This document shows positions 6,358 through 15,782 of a stretch of 64,000 nucleotides of DNA, in pieces. Position numbers and translations under genes: made by a program. The notes under the pieces were generated by a model. That model did no database searches. It had not been told where the DNA came from and worked only from the letters and a program-made list of their open reading frames with translations. The stretch comes from Massilia aurea (GTDB lineage: Bacteria; Pseudomonadota; Gammaproteobacteria; Burkholderiales; Burkholderiaceae_D), in contig NZ_JANUGZ010000001.1 in NCBI RefSeq assembly GCF_024753205.1, positions 124,001 to 188,000 on the forward strand, written 5' to 3'. Each line of letters starts with the position of its first letter. Within the stretch, counting starts at the first letter, position 1.

Positions 6358-8703
6358 ATGTTGAACGATCCGAACGACTGCCCCGACAGTCTCATTAGTA
6401 GTTGCATCCTGTTCGTCTGCACGCACCCCACCGTCAATCCGGTCGTGTCGGAAGTCGCGCGCGAACTCGGCAGAGCGGTCGTGCATGCAACCTCCCTCCA
6501 GGACGGCCTGACACAGGTACAGCGCCGTGATTTCGCCCTGGTGCTGGTTGGCTATGCGGGTGACCCCGACGGCATGCTTGCCGTCGTGGCCGCCGTGCGC
6601 AGCAATGCGCGCTCGAGCCTGACCCCCATCGTCGCGATGGGCTTGCCGCTGCCTCTGCCGATGTCGCACGAGGCGCTGTACGACGCCGGCGTGATTGCCG
6701 TTCTCACCGAGCCGCTTTCACCGACCATCCTGCGCGCCAAGGCGCGCTTCTACACCGCTGCCTTCGACACGCAGATCGAGCGCCGGCGCGCCGAAGCGGC
6801 GCTCGACGATACCAGCCGGCGCCTCGCGCGCATCATTGAAGCTGCCGAACTGGGTATCTGGTCGTGGGATATCCACGCCGATTGCGTCGATGCTGACGAG
6901 CGGGTCGCCGATCTGTTCGGGGTGTCCCGCCACGAACGCAGCAGCGCCCCGCTGGAGCGCTACCTGGCCGCCATCCATCCCGACGATGTCGAATCGACGA
7001 CCGCCGAGATCGGCGCTGCGATTGCAACGCGCAGCGCCTATGGCGCCACCTACCGGATCCGGCTGCCCGGCGGTGGCTGGCGCTGGGTGATGGCGCGCGG
7101 CCATGTCGACACCGACGGCGACGGGCTGCCCACAGCGGTGCGCGGCGTCATCATCGACGCCACCCGCCAGCTCGAGGCGGAGCAGCAACTGCACGCAAGT
7201 GAAGAGCGCTACCGTACGGTATTCAACTCGATTGACGAAGGCCTGTGCGTGATCGACGTCCTGTTCGATGCCAACGGCGCGCCATGCGACTTTCGCTTCA
7301 TTGAAACCAATCCGGCCTTCATCAAGCACACGGGCCTTGTCGACGCGGTTGGCAAGACCATGCGTGACATGGTGCCAGGTCACGAACAGCACTGGTTCGA
7401 CATCTACGGGCGCGTCGCCACCACGGGCGAGCCGGTGCGCTTCGAGAACGAGGCAAAGGGCCTGTCGCGCTGGTTCGACGTGTACGCCACACGGCTGGGC
7501 GGGCTACTTACGCACCGCCTCGCGGTGCTGTTTACCGATGTGACCGAACGGCGCCGGTCAGACGCCGCACTGCGCCAGATGGCAGCCGACCTGTCCGAGG
7601 CCAACCGGCTCAAGACCGAATTTCTCGCCACACTGGCGCATGAATTGCGCAATCCGCTCGCGCCGATCCGCAGCGGCCTGCAATTCATCCGGCGCGCGCC
7701 GGGCGACGCGGCGGCCGTCAGCCGCGTGCATGAGATCATGGGCCGCCAGCTCGACCACCTGGTGCTGCTGGTCGACGACCTGCTCGACGTCGCCCGCATC
7801 CAGCGCGGTCAGGTCGAGCTGCGCTGCGAACCGGTCGACCTGGCCACGGTCGTGAACGCAGCCATCGAGACGAGCATGCCGCTGCTGCAGGCGGCGCGGC
7901 ACAGCTTCGATGTCCATCTGCCCGCCCTGCCCCTGCCGCTGCTGGCCGATCCCACACGCCTGACCCAGGTCATCAGCAATCTGCTGAACAACGCCGCGCG
8001 CTACACGCCCAAAGGCGGGCGCATCGCGCTACGCGCCGAACGCGACAGCAACGACGCCGTCATTACCGTGACTGACAACGGCATCGGCATCGCGCCCGAT
8101 GCGCTCGAAGTGGTATTCCGGATGTTCACGCAGGTTGGGCAGGCGCAGCAGCCCGGTTCCGGCGGCCTCGGCATCGGCTTGTCACTGGTGCGCAGCCTGG
8201 TCGAACTGCATGGCGGCAGCGTGCGCGCCGACAGTGCCGGCACGAATGCGGGCAGCCAGTTTACGGTGCGCCTGCCCCTTGGCAGCGAGCCTGTTGGTGC
8301 AGCGCCGCCGGCAACCCAGGCGGCCCCGGCAGGCGCGGTGCCGCCGAGCAGCGTGCTGGTGGTCGACGATAATCGTGACGCAGCCGAAACCCTGGCCGCG
8401 CTGCTGTCGATGCTGGGCCACAGCGCGCCGGTGGCCAACGATGGCCATCAGGCGCTGCGGATGCTGCCGATGCTGATGCCGGATGTCGTGTTTCTGGACC
8501 TGGGGATGCCGGGCATGTCCGGCTACGAGGTGGCCACTGCGATCCGCGCCGATGCCCGCTACGCCGCCGTGCGCCTGGTGGCACTGACCGGTTGGGGCGG
8601 CGCAGCCGACCGCGAACGCACTGCCCAGGCCGGTTTCGATGCGCACTTGACGAAGCCGGCAACCGTGGAAGCCATCGAGGACGTGCTACGGCAGATGACG
8701 TAG
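6358..8703 (+). CDS. hybrid sensor histidine kinase (degenerate receiver - PAS - PAS - HisKA - HATPase - receiver)
   Basis: The 781-residue cytoplasmic protein has five parts. Residues 1-130 have the shape of a receiver domain, but the acidic pocket is replaced (ILFVCTHP at the first strand, ALVLVGYAGD where the phosphoacceptor Asp should be). Two PAS modules follow (about 150-280 and 282-400; the first has the PAC-like tail RGVIIDATRQLEAEQ). The HisKA helix contains His428 in LAHELRNPLAPI. The HATPase has N-box, DNGIGI and GLGIGLSLV. The C-terminal receiver (about 663-781) is intact, with VVDDN and Asp714 in FLDLGMPGMSG. No membrane segment is visible. No partner regulator is adjacent, so the output is probably phosphotransfer elsewhere. 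Confidence 0.92.
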   Translation: MLNDPNDCPDSLISSCILFVCTHPTVNPVVSEVARELGRAVVHATSLQDGLTQVQRRDFALVLVGYAGDPDGMLAVVAAVRSNARSSLTPIVAMGLPLPLPMSHEALYDAGVIAVLTEPLSPTILRAKARFYTAAFDTQIERRRAEAALDDTSRRLARIIEAAELGIWSWDIHADCVDADERVADLFGVSRHERSSAPLERYLAAIHPDDVESTTAEIGAAIATRSAYGATYRIRLPGGGWRWVMARGHVDTDGDGLPTAVRGVIIDATRQLEAEQQLHASEERYRTVFNSIDEGLCVIDVLFDANGAPCDFRFIETNPAFIKHTGLVDAVGKTMRDMVPGHEQHWFDIYGRVATTGEPVRFENEAKGLSRWFDVYATRLGGLLTHRLAVLFTDVTERRRSDAALRQMAADLSEANRLKTEFLATLAHELRNPLAPIRSGLQFIRRAPGDAAAVSRVHEIMGRQLDHLVLLVDDLLDVARIQRGQVELRCEPVDLATVVNAAIETSMPLLQAARHSFDVHLPALPLPLLADPTRLTQVISNLLNNAARYTPKGGRIALRAERDSNDAVITVTDNGIGIAPDALEVVFRMFTQVGQAQQPGSGGLGIGLSLVRSLVELHGGSVRADSAGTNAGSQFTVRLPLGSEPVGAAPPATQAAPAGAVPPSSVLVVDDNRDAAETLAALLSMLGHSAPVANDGHQALRMLPMLMPDVVFLDLGMPGMSGYEVATAIRADARYAAVRLVALTGWGGAADRERTAQAGFDAHLTKPATVEAIEDVLRQMT

Positions 8704-8724
8704 CAGGTACCCAATGTCCACGTA

Positions 8725-8758
8725 AAAAAGGCCGGTGTCCTGCGACACCGGCCTTTTT
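8725..8758. terminator. bidirectional intrinsic terminator
   Basis: A 15-bp stem, AAAAAGGCCGGTGTC against GACACCGGCCTTTTT with a 4-base loop, has T runs on both strands. It serves the hybrid kinase (plus) and the glycosyltransferase (minus). Confidence 0.9.
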
Positions 8759-8777
8759 ATTTCCTCTTGCTGCTGGG

Positions 8778-9956
8778 TTAACGCGCTTGGGCAACCGCGA
8801 CCAGATCTGGCGTGCTTGGCACGGCTTCCTGGTTGCTGGCGAAGAAGCGCTCGACCTTGTTGCTGCGCACGGCGCTGTCGATCAGCTCATGCATGCTGCG
8901 CGCGGTCAGATCCCACGACGTGCCGGCCACGACGTCACGCATGCGCGCCGCCATCGTTGCACGGGCTTCGGGCGTCAGCGCCAGCTGGCGCTCGCAGGCT
9001 GCGATGAAGTCAGCGTGCGATTCGGCGATCTCGACCACATCACCGTATGGCACCTTGACGTCGGTGATCGGCGTGGACACCGATGGCAATTCAGCTGCCA
9101 TGTATTCCAGCACCTTGGTTGGGCTGATGAACTTGGTCGAGTCGTTGATCGCGAATGGCAGCAGGCACACATCCCAGCCGGCCAGGAATTGTGGCAGCTC
9201 GTTGTAGGTGCGCTGACCCATGTAGTGCACATTGGCCTGCTTTGGCAGCGTTGCCGGATCAATCTTGACGACTGGACCCACCAGGACGATTTGCCATTCA
9301 GGATGCGCATCGGCCATGCTCGAGACCAGGTCGACGTCGAAGCGCTCGTCGATCACGCCATAGAAGCCCAGGCGCGGATGGGCGATATGGTTCTGGTCAG
9401 GATGCGAAATCGCGGCATCCTGTGCCTGGCGGAAGTGGCCGGCGTCGACGCTGCTCGAGAAGCAGTGCGCGTTGGCGTGACGGTCGCGCTTGGACTGGTA
9501 CAGGCTCGGGCCGCCGGTGAAGACCACGTCGGCGATATTGAGCAAGGCGCTTTCGCGCTGCAGCAGCTGCTTCGGCGCGTTCTTGAACATCGCCAGTTCG
9601 TCCATGCAGTCGTAGATCACCTTCGATGGCTTCAGACCTTGCAGCAGTGGCAGCGCCATCGGCGTGTAGAACCAGACGATTGGCTCTTCGCCGGCAGGCA
9701 CGAGATCGGCCAGCAGGTTTTGCAGCGTTGGCAGCTGGTCATCGTGGAAACCCCACTGATGAATCGGCGTGTGCGGACGGCAGACGGTGATGTTGTCGGC
9801 AACTTCCATCTTTTCCAGGCGCGCTTCGCCATCCGTGTGCATCGGCTCTTCGACGAAGAGAATCTTGTAGTGTTGAGCCAGACGTGTCATCAGGTGCTGG
9901 GGGCGTTGAAACACGAAATCCCAGCGGAGATGGCAGAACACGATGAGGGTCGGCAT
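8778..9956 (-). CDS. glycosyltransferase, GT1/GT4-like (TuaH-type)
   Basis: The 392-residue soluble protein begins MPTLIVFCHLRWDFVFQRPQ, the typical opening of glycosyltransferases annotated as TuaH-like (the RPQHLM segment is conserved). It has two Rossmann-like halves. The C-terminal half carries the GT-B donor-site region (STKFISPTKVLEYMAAELPSVST), where the KxxEY Glu contacts the nucleotide sugar. AAAGGAAA lies 7 bases before the ATG. It stands alone, with no polysaccharide cluster around it, so acceptor and product are unknown. Confidence 0.85.
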   Translation of the reverse strand: MPTLIVFCHLRWDFVFQRPQHLMTRLAQHYKILFVEEPMHTDGEARLEKMEVADNITVCRPHTPIHQWGFHDDQLPTLQNLLADLVPAGEEPIVWFYTPMALPLLQGLKPSKVIYDCMDELAMFKNAPKQLLQRESALLNIADVVFTGGPSLYQSKRDRHANAHCFSSSVDAGHFRQAQDAAISHPDQNHIAHPRLGFYGVIDERFDVDLVSSMADAHPEWQIVLVGPVVKIDPATLPKQANVHYMGQRTYNELPQFLAGWDVCLLPFAINDSTKFISPTKVLEYMAAELPSVSTPITDVKVPYGDVVEIAESHADFIAACERQLALTPEARATMAARMRDVVAGTSWDLTARSMHELIDSAVRSNKVERFFASNQEAVPSTPDLVAVAQAR

Positions 9957-10390
9957 GTGAATTTTCCTTTCGCCTTGGTGGCGCTATAGTTGTTGGTAAT
10001 TGTGCAGCCGGACGGTTCTTCTCTCTCTACTCGGGACCACCGCAGCTTGCGCGCGGGAACCTGGCCGGACGAGTGGATCGTAACATGCAATTTTCTTAAT
10101 TTTTTGATTTGTGCATAGCAATATTTCAGGAAATGTAACAGGACTGTTGATGGTTCTTGTCGCGTCTCATAGGGAGAAGCGGTTTTTGACATGATTTCCT
10201 GTCAGTGGCGTCCTACAGCGCGACAAGAAGTTCCACTACGATTACAAGTGAAAAACTTGACGAAACTCACCAAAAGTCACGCCGTAAAATGGGGGATAAA
10301 AGCAGGTTGCGCCGCACCACGGGTCGGCAATTCCAGTACCGCCAACGTGTTCAGGCGCGCCAGGCGGCGCACCGTCCAGGGCGGCGACGC
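9957..10390. other. 434-base gap: AT-richer promoter region with a long inverted repeat
   Basis: No credible gene is seen. Bases 10080-10310 are clearly AT-richer than their surroundings and probably hold the promoter of the glycosyltransferase gene. A perfect 11-bp inverted repeat lies inside (see 10154-10229). The right end is the untranslated tail of the convergent-facing DUF2863-like gene. Confidence 0.6.
10154..10229. repeat. 11-bp perfect inverted repeat, 54-base spacer
   Basis: TTCTTGTCGCG at 10154-10164 is the exact complement of CGCGACAAGAA at 10219-10229. It may be a paired operator site or a long stem-loop; no T tract follows, so it is not a plain terminator. Confidence 0.5.
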
Positions 10391-11599
10391 TCAGCCCGGG
10401 TGATACGGCTCGGCGCCCTCAGCGTGGCCATCGTCGCTGAAGCCTACGGCGATCGACACACCTTCCAGACCAAGCGACAGCAGCGCGTCGCACAGTTCAT
10501 CGACTTCAAGCACCAGATCGGCGGCCAGGTCGACCGGCTTCTCGACGCTGCCCCACGGCTGGCCACCATCCAGCGCGTACAGGTTCGCGCGCAGCAGGAT
10601 GTGTTCGCCCATATCGATCGGCGCGACGGCCGCATGCACGGCATCCGGCGCCAGGTCCTTGGCCTGCAGCAGGCCCTTGATGTCGGCCAGCACGCCAAGC
10701 GTTGCCAGCTCGGCCACGCCCTGCTCCTTGGCGCCGTAGAACAGGTCCTGGTATAAAAAGTTCAGGTCGAGCCGTGCGGGGTCGGCCGCCAGGCAGCGCG
10801 CGACCAATGGCGCCGCCGCCACGGTCCAGTCACGATAGCGGTCCATGCGGGCGGTGAAATAGGCGTCGCTGCCAGCCTCGTCCTTTGGAATCCGGTAGAA
10901 GGCATCGTCGCTGCGCTTGAACGAAAAGCCGAGCAGGAAACGCAGCTCGAGCGCCGTTTCGTCCGGCGCGACCGGTTCACCGGTCCAGCCGCGCATGCTT
11001 GCTGCGATGGTCGGGGCCGGTTGCAGCTTCTTTTCGGTCAGCGAGGCGGCTGCTTCGCGCAGCATCTCGTGCAGCGTGCCATAGGCGATATGGTCGATCT
11101 CGCCCAGGTCGAACGCGTGCTGGAGCAGGATCACGCGCGCATCCGGACTGTCGAGGCCGCCATCCTGGAAGCTGGCCACGAGCGCCTCGAACGCCGCTTC
11201 GTCCTGGAACAATTCCTGCGCCACCAATCCGCCCTCGCTGCGCACGAACAGCGGCACCATGAAGGCGTCGATTTCGTGTTCCGGACCGCCTTCGCGCCCC
11301 ACGCGCAGCGTCGCTGCTTCTTCTTCGATGCACCCGCGCAGTACGCGGCAGGCCAGCGGATCGGTGTAGCGTGCCAGTTCGATCGCCTCGTACAGGACTT
11401 CGTCGCGCTTCTTGCGCACGGCCTTGCGCACCGCCAGCACGAGCTGGTCGCGGCGCACGGTGTCGGGTTCGCCCGTTTCCAGGTCTTCGCGCTCGGCGAT
11501 CTCGAGCGCCAGATCGGCCATTTCCTGGGCCTGGGCATCGGTGTCCGGTTCGCGTGTGTTGTTCGAGGTGCGTGGCACCGGACGCTTGTTTTTTGGCAT
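10391..11599 (-). CDS. DUF2863-like protein
   Basis: The 402-residue soluble acidic protein begins MPKNKRPVPRTSNNTREP after an ATG at 11599. A longer in-frame extension to 11815 has a composition unlike the rest and overlaps the promoter of the next gene, so I reject it. Length, the helical N-terminus (AQEMADLALEIAERE) and general layout fit the DUF2863 family that I associate with Betaproteobacteria. That assignment is from memory and moderate. No catalytic motif is evident. The gene is transcribed divergently from the NCS2 permease. Confidence 0.7.
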   Translation of the reverse strand: MPKNKRPVPRTSNNTREPDTDAQAQEMADLALEIAEREDLETGEPDTVRRDQLVLAVRKAVRKKRDEVLYEAIELARYTDPLACRVLRGCIEEEAATLRVGREGGPEHEIDAFMVPLFVRSEGGLVAQELFQDEAAFEALVASFQDGGLDSPDARVILLQHAFDLGEIDHIAYGTLHEMLREAAASLTEKKLQPAPTIAASMRGWTGEPVAPDETALELRFLLGFSFKRSDDAFYRIPKDEAGSDAYFTARMDRYRDWTVAAAPLVARCLAADPARLDLNFLYQDLFYGAKEQGVAELATLGVLADIKGLLQAKDLAPDAVHAAVAPIDMGEHILLRANLYALDGGQPWGSVEKPVDLAADLVLEVDELCDALLSLGLEGVSIAVGFSDDGHAEGAEPYHPG

Positions 11600-11741
11600 G
11601 TCTGAAATAGGGAATGAGGGTGAAAGAATGATCGTGCCCGCATGGTAACACCCCCGGCATGGACCCTGACAGTCGCCATCCGTCGCCGCTGCGCCGACGC
11701 GCAATGCTATGCTTCGCCCTACCGTAATCTGCAGGATCACC

Positions 11742-13034
11742 ATGCTCGACCGTTTCTTCCAACTCAGCGCCAACAACACCACCGTCCGCACCGAACTCAT
11801 GGCGGGCCTGACCACGTTCCTGACGATGGTCTATATCATTTTTGTCAATCCATCGATCCTGGGCGACGCCGGCATGCCCAAGGCGTCCGTGTTCGTCGCA
11901 ACCTGCCTGATCGCCGCCGGCGGCACCGCCCTGATGGGCCTGTACGCCAACTACCCGATTGCGATGGCGCCCGGCATGGGCCTGAACGCCTACTTCGCCT
12001 ACGCCGTCGTGCTCGGCATGGGCATCCCGTGGCAGGCGGCGCTGGGCGCCGTGTTCATCTCCGGGTGCCTGTTCATCCTCGTCACGATGGTCGGGCTGCG
12101 GGCGATGATTGTCGACGGCATTCCGCGCTCGATGCGGGTCGGCATCACGGTGGGGCTGGGCATGTTCCTGGCCCTGATCGCCCTCAAGAACGCCGGCATC
12201 GTCGTCGCCAGCGACGCCACGCTCGTCAAGGCGGGCGACCTGCACCAGCCGGCAGCGTTGATGGCCGTCTTGGGCTTCTTCGTGATCGTCGCGCTGGACC
12301 GGCTGCGGGTACGCGGTGCGATCCTGATCGGCATCGTGCTGGTGACCGTGCTCAGCTTTTTCTTCGGCGGCAATACCTACCAGGGCGTGTTCTCGCTGCC
12401 GCCACCCATCTCGCCGACGCTGTTTGCGCTGGATATCCCGGGCGCGCTGGCGGCCGGCATCCTCAATGTCGTGCTGGTGTTCTTTCTGGTCGAGCTGTTC
12501 GATGCGACGGGCACCCTGATGGGCGTGGCGCGCCGCGCGGGCCTGCTGGTCGAAGGCAAGATGGAGCGCCTGAACAAAGCGCTGCTGGTCGACAGCGGCG
12601 CCATCGTCGCCGGCAGCGTGCTGGGCACCTCGAGCACGACCGCGTACATCGAAAGCGCGGCCGGCGTGCAGGTGGGCGGGCGCACAGGTCTGACGGCGCT
12701 GACTGTCGCCGCGCTGTTCCTCGCCTGCCTGTTCATCGCGCCGCTGGCGTCCGTCGTGCCGCCCTACGCGACCGCGCCGGCGCTGCTGTTCGTCGCCTGC
12801 CTGATGCTGGCCGACCTGGGCGAAGTCGACTGGAGCGACACCACCGAAAGCATCCCGGCGGCCGTCACCGCCCTGGGCATGCCGTTTACATACTCGATCG
12901 CCGAGGGCATTGCATTCGGCTTCATCAGCTATGCCGTGCTCAAGCTCCTGACGGGCCGCGCACGCGACGTAAAACCGGTCGTCTGGGTGATCGCCGCACT
13001 GTTCGCGTTCAAGATCGCCTACGTCGGGACGTGA
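11742..13034 (+). CDS. NCS2-family purine permease (AzgA/GhxP type)
   Basis: The 430-residue inner-membrane protein has many hydrophobic helices. Its N-terminus, FFQLSANNTTVRTELMAGLT, and the segments TMVYIIFVNP and MAPGMGLNAYFAY are hallmarks of the AzgA branch that imports adenine, guanine or hypoxanthine by proton symport. The conserved FFLVELFDATGTLMGVA and the GTSSTTAYIESAAG stretch are present. I start at ATG 11742 because the family N-terminus begins there and an AGGA is close by; an upstream in-frame ATG at 11709 adds 11 unlikely residues. Substrate specificity cannot be read off. Confidence 0.92.
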   Translation: MLDRFFQLSANNTTVRTELMAGLTTFLTMVYIIFVNPSILGDAGMPKASVFVATCLIAAGGTALMGLYANYPIAMAPGMGLNAYFAYAVVLGMGIPWQAALGAVFISGCLFILVTMVGLRAMIVDGIPRSMRVGITVGLGMFLALIALKNAGIVVASDATLVKAGDLHQPAALMAVLGFFVIVALDRLRVRGAILIGIVLVTVLSFFFGGNTYQGVFSLPPPISPTLFALDIPGALAAGILNVVLVFFLVELFDATGTLMGVARRAGLLVEGKMERLNKALLVDSGAIVAGSVLGTSSTTAYIESAAGVQVGGRTGLTALTVAALFLACLFIAPLASVVPPYATAPALLFVACLMLADLGEVDWSDTTESIPAAVTALGMPFTYSIAEGIAFGFISYAVLKLLTGRARDVKPVVWVIAALFAFKIAYVGT

Positions 13035-13211
13035 ATGCCAGTGCGCGGCGCGATCCGGGTGCCTGGCACGCCGCATCGCGCAGCCTATGCGTTACAATAT
13101 CGGCCAACTCGCGGCAACCTGTCTGCTGCGCACGATTCATGAACGATTCACGAACGATGGGCCGGTTGCCCTGCGCAGGTCTGGTGCAGTGCGGCCCATG
13201 CTTCTCAACGG

Positions 13212-14015
13212 ATGCTGATGAAACTATCCCCGATCCTGGCGCTGCTCGTTGTCAGCGTCCACGGCGCGGCCAATGCGGCCCCCGATCTTCCTCAGGTTGG
13301 CGACGTCCATGCGCCGCTCAAAGTCATGATGCCGACCATTCCCGATGGTGGCTGGTTCACCTCGGCCGAGCTCGGTGCGATCAACACGTCCGGCAACACG
13401 AGCGGCACGTCAGTGACGGGCAAGATCGACGCCCGCCACGAGACGTCGGACTGGAGCCATGAATTCATTGCCAGCGGCTACTTCAAGGAAGACGAGTACG
13501 AGAACGAAGAAGGTGAGCTGCAGCGTACGCGCTCGGCCGAGCGCTGGGCCACGTCGGCCAAGGCCTCCTTCAAGCTGCTGGGCGACGGGCGCCGTGCGTT
13601 CATCCTCGGCTCGCATGTGAACGACAAGTTCGGCGCCTACGTGCGCTATTCGTCGCTGTCGGTCGGTTACGGCTCGCGCTGGTACACGGCGCCGGACAAG
13701 ACGCTCGACGTCGAGATCGGTCCGGGCTACTTCAACGGCAAGCGCGAGACGGACGAAGAAGAAGACGGCCTGACCGTGCGCGGCGCGGCGCAGTTCCGCT
13801 GGCAGGTCAGCCCGTCAGCGTACTTTTCGCAGACGCTCGCCGTCGAGAAAGGTACGTCCAATACCCACTCGGTGGCCGAGACATCCCTGTCGACCAAGAT
13901 CAACGGCAGCATGCAGATGAAGGCGGGCTTCAGCGTCCGCAACGACAGCAGCGTGCCCGAAGACAAGAAGAATACGGATACCCAGACCTCGCTGACGATG
14001 GTCTATTCGTTCTAG
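13212..14015 (+). CDS. DUF481 outer-membrane protein (YdiY-like)
   Basis: The 267-residue protein has a signal peptide ending AANAAPD and a mature part made of alternating beta strands with Gly/Ser turns. It includes AELGAINTSGNTSGTSVTGKID, of which the TSGNT core is the DUF481/YdiY signature, and it ends in an aromatic residue (MVYSF) as outer-membrane barrels do. Family members are predicted salt-induced barrels of unknown transport role. Two Met codons (13212, 13218) are possible starts. The gene converges on the acetyltransferase gene 13 bases away. Confidence 0.87.
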   Translation: MLMKLSPILALLVVSVHGAANAAPDLPQVGDVHAPLKVMMPTIPDGGWFTSAELGAINTSGNTSGTSVTGKIDARHETSDWSHEFIASGYFKEDEYENEEGELQRTRSAERWATSAKASFKLLGDGRRAFILGSHVNDKFGAYVRYSSLSVGYGSRWYTAPDKTLDVEIGPGYFNGKRETDEEEDGLTVRGAAQFRWQVSPSAYFSQTLAVEKGTSNTHSVAETSLSTKINGSMQMKAGFSVRNDSSVPEDKKNTDTQTSLTMVYSF

Positions 14016-14028
14016 ACGTTCTCGACAT

Positions 14029-14505
14029 TCAGCGCCAGGCCAGCTCCAGCGTCGCGCCGTCGTCCTGCACGATGGCAAAGCCGCACGCCGCGTACAGCGC
14101 GCGTGCGGCGGTATTTTCACAGCGCACACGCAGCGCCATCGTGCGCTGCCCCCGGCAGGCGTCCTGCAACGCCCCCAGCACCGTGCGCGCGACACCGTGG
14201 CGGCGGACGTGGGGCGCAACCGCCAGGTCGACCACGCGCAGCGTGTCGCTCGCCCAGTCCAGCACCACCCGTCCCAGCGCCTCGTTGCCATCCGTCAGCA
14301 GCCACGTCTCGGCAGCGGGATAGCGCTGCGTGTACTCTTCGACCTGCAGTTGCTGCTGGTGCCGCGCAATGCCCTCGATCACGCTGCGCGGCACCGGCAA
14401 CACGCCCAGGTCGGGCCGCGTCGCCAGGTACAGCGCCGCCAAAAACGACGTGTCGGTTGCGTGCGGCGCACGGCCCGTCAGCGCGCCGAAGCGGCGTACA
14501 TTCAC
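14029..14505 (-). CDS. GNAT-family N-acetyltransferase
   Basis: The 158-residue protein carries the acetyl-CoA-binding motif A, VDLAVAPHVRRHGVARTVL (R-x-x-G-x-A/G loop), and motif B with RCENTAARALYAACGF. The acceptor is unknown. It is the last gene of a three-gene operon: its ATG overlaps the stop of the MFS gene as ATGA. Confidence 0.88.
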   Translation of the reverse strand: MNVRRFGALTGRAPHATDTSFLAALYLATRPDLGVLPVPRSVIEGIARHQQQLQVEEYTQRYPAAETWLLTDGNEALGRVVLDWASDTLRVVDLAVAPHVRRHGVARTVLGALQDACRGQRTMALRVRCENTAARALYAACGFAIVQDDGATLELAWR

Positions 14506-15782
14506 GCCTTCGCCGTGTGCGGTATCAGGCTACGGGCAAGAATCAGCGCCACCAAGCTGATCAGCGCCGCGCCGCTCAGGTAATAGCCGACATACTCGAG
14601 CCCGTAATTCGTCCCCAGCCACAGCGCGATATACGGCGCGACCGACGCGCCCAGGATGCTGGCGAAGTTGAAGGTCAGCGACGCGCCCGTATAGCGCACC
14701 TCGGCCGGGAACAGTTCGGCCAGCAGTGTGCCCAACGGACCGTAGGTAAAGCCGACCAGACACATGCCCAGCACCATGAAGGCGCCAACCGACCACGCGC
14801 CACCCGCCCCGAACAGTGGCCCATATAGCAGGCCGAAGAGAGCGATCGCGCCGCTGACCAGCATCATCGCCGTGCGCCGCCCGCGCCGGTCGGCCAGCAG
14901 CGCCGACAGTGGAATGGTCAGTGCAAAGAACAGCACCGCGAACAGTTGCAGCAACAGGAATTGCTGGCGTGTGTAACCGAGCTGCGCGGTTCCCCAGCTC
15001 AGCGCGAACACCGTCATCAGATAGAAGATGACGAAGGTGGCCAGGGCAATGAACGTGCCGAGCACCAGCGCGCGGCGATGGTCGCGCATGACGGCCACGA
15101 CCGGCACCTTGACCCGCGCCTTGCTGTCCAACACCTTCTGGAAGTCCGGCGTCTCGGTGATTTTCAGGCGAATGTACAGGCCCACGCCCACCAGCACAGC
15201 GCTGGCCAGGAATGGAATGCGCCAGCCCCAGGCAAAGAAGTCGGCATCGGTCATCACTTCGCCCAGCAGCAGGAACACGCCGCCCGACAGGAAGAAGCCG
15301 ATCGGCGCGCCCAGCTGAGGGAACATGCCGTACCAGGCGCGCTTGCCCGGCGGCGCGTTTTCGGTGGCAAGCAGGACCGCCCCGCCCCATTCACCACCCA
15401 GGCCCAGACCCTGGCCGAAGCGGCACAGCGCCAGCAGCAGGGGCGCGGCCACGCCGATCTGGGCATAGGTGGGCAAGAGGCCGATCAGGATGGTCGACAG
15501 ACCCATCGTCAGCAGCGCAGCGACCAGAGTCGCCTTGCGGCCCACGCGGTCACCGAAGTGGCCGAACACGGCCGAACCCACCGGGCGCGCGAAGAACGCA
15601 ATGGCGAATGTCGCCAGCGACTGCAGCATCGCGGCGCCCGGATCGGCGGTCGGGAAGAACAGCCGCGGAAACACCAGCACGGCAGCCGTCGCGTAGATAT
15701 AGAAATCGTAGAACTCGATTGTCGTGCCGATCAGGCTGGCAAACAGGACAGTACGGGGCTTGTTGGCCGTGGCGACGCTCAT
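14502..15782 (-). CDS. MFS transporter, metabolite:H+ symporter (MHS) family
   Basis: The 426-residue, 12-helix inner-membrane protein opens with LFASLIGTTIEFYDFYIYAT, the MHS family signature (ProP, KgtP, ShiA relatives). The loop 2-3 motif GHFGDRVGRKATL and the second-half equivalent LLADRRGRRTAMM are both present. Substrates of the family include proline/betaine, 2-oxoglutarate and citrate; the specific one is not evident. It overlaps the thioredoxin gene upstream and the GNAT gene downstream by 4 bases each, so translation is probably coupled. Confidence 0.9.
   Translation of the reverse strand: MSVATANKPRTVLFASLIGTTIEFYDFYIYATAAVLVFPRLFFPTADPGAAMLQSLATFAIAFFARPVGSAVFGHFGDRVGRKATLVAALLTMGLSTILIGLLPTYAQIGVAAPLLLALCRFGQGLGLGGEWGGAVLLATENAPPGKRAWYGMFPQLGAPIGFFLSGGVFLLLGEVMTDADFFAWGWRIPFLASAVLVGVGLYIRLKITETPDFQKVLDSKARVKVPVVAVMRDHRRALVLGTFIALATFVIFYLMTVFALSWGTAQLGYTRQQFLLLQLFAVLFFALTIPLSALLADRRGRRTAMMLVSGAIALFGLLYGPLFGAGGAWSVGAFMVLGMCLVGFTYGPLGTLLAELFPAEVRYTGASLTFNFASILGASVAPYIALWLGTNYGLEYVGYYLSGAALISLVALILARSLIPHTAKA

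Noticed and set aside
9890..10192. 100-residue minus-strand frame upstream of the glycosyltransferase
   Set aside because: It overlaps the glycosyltransferase start in another frame and crosses the AT-rich promoter patch; no recognisable protein features.
11600..11815. 72-residue N-terminal extension of the DUF2863-like protein
   Set aside because: It reaches into the promoter and start of the divergent NCS2 permease and has a composition unlike the body of the protein.
10977..13076. 699-residue minus-strand open frame
   Set aside because: It is antisense to the NCS2 permease and overlaps the DUF2863-like gene; rich in Arg, His, Asp, Gln with no domain.
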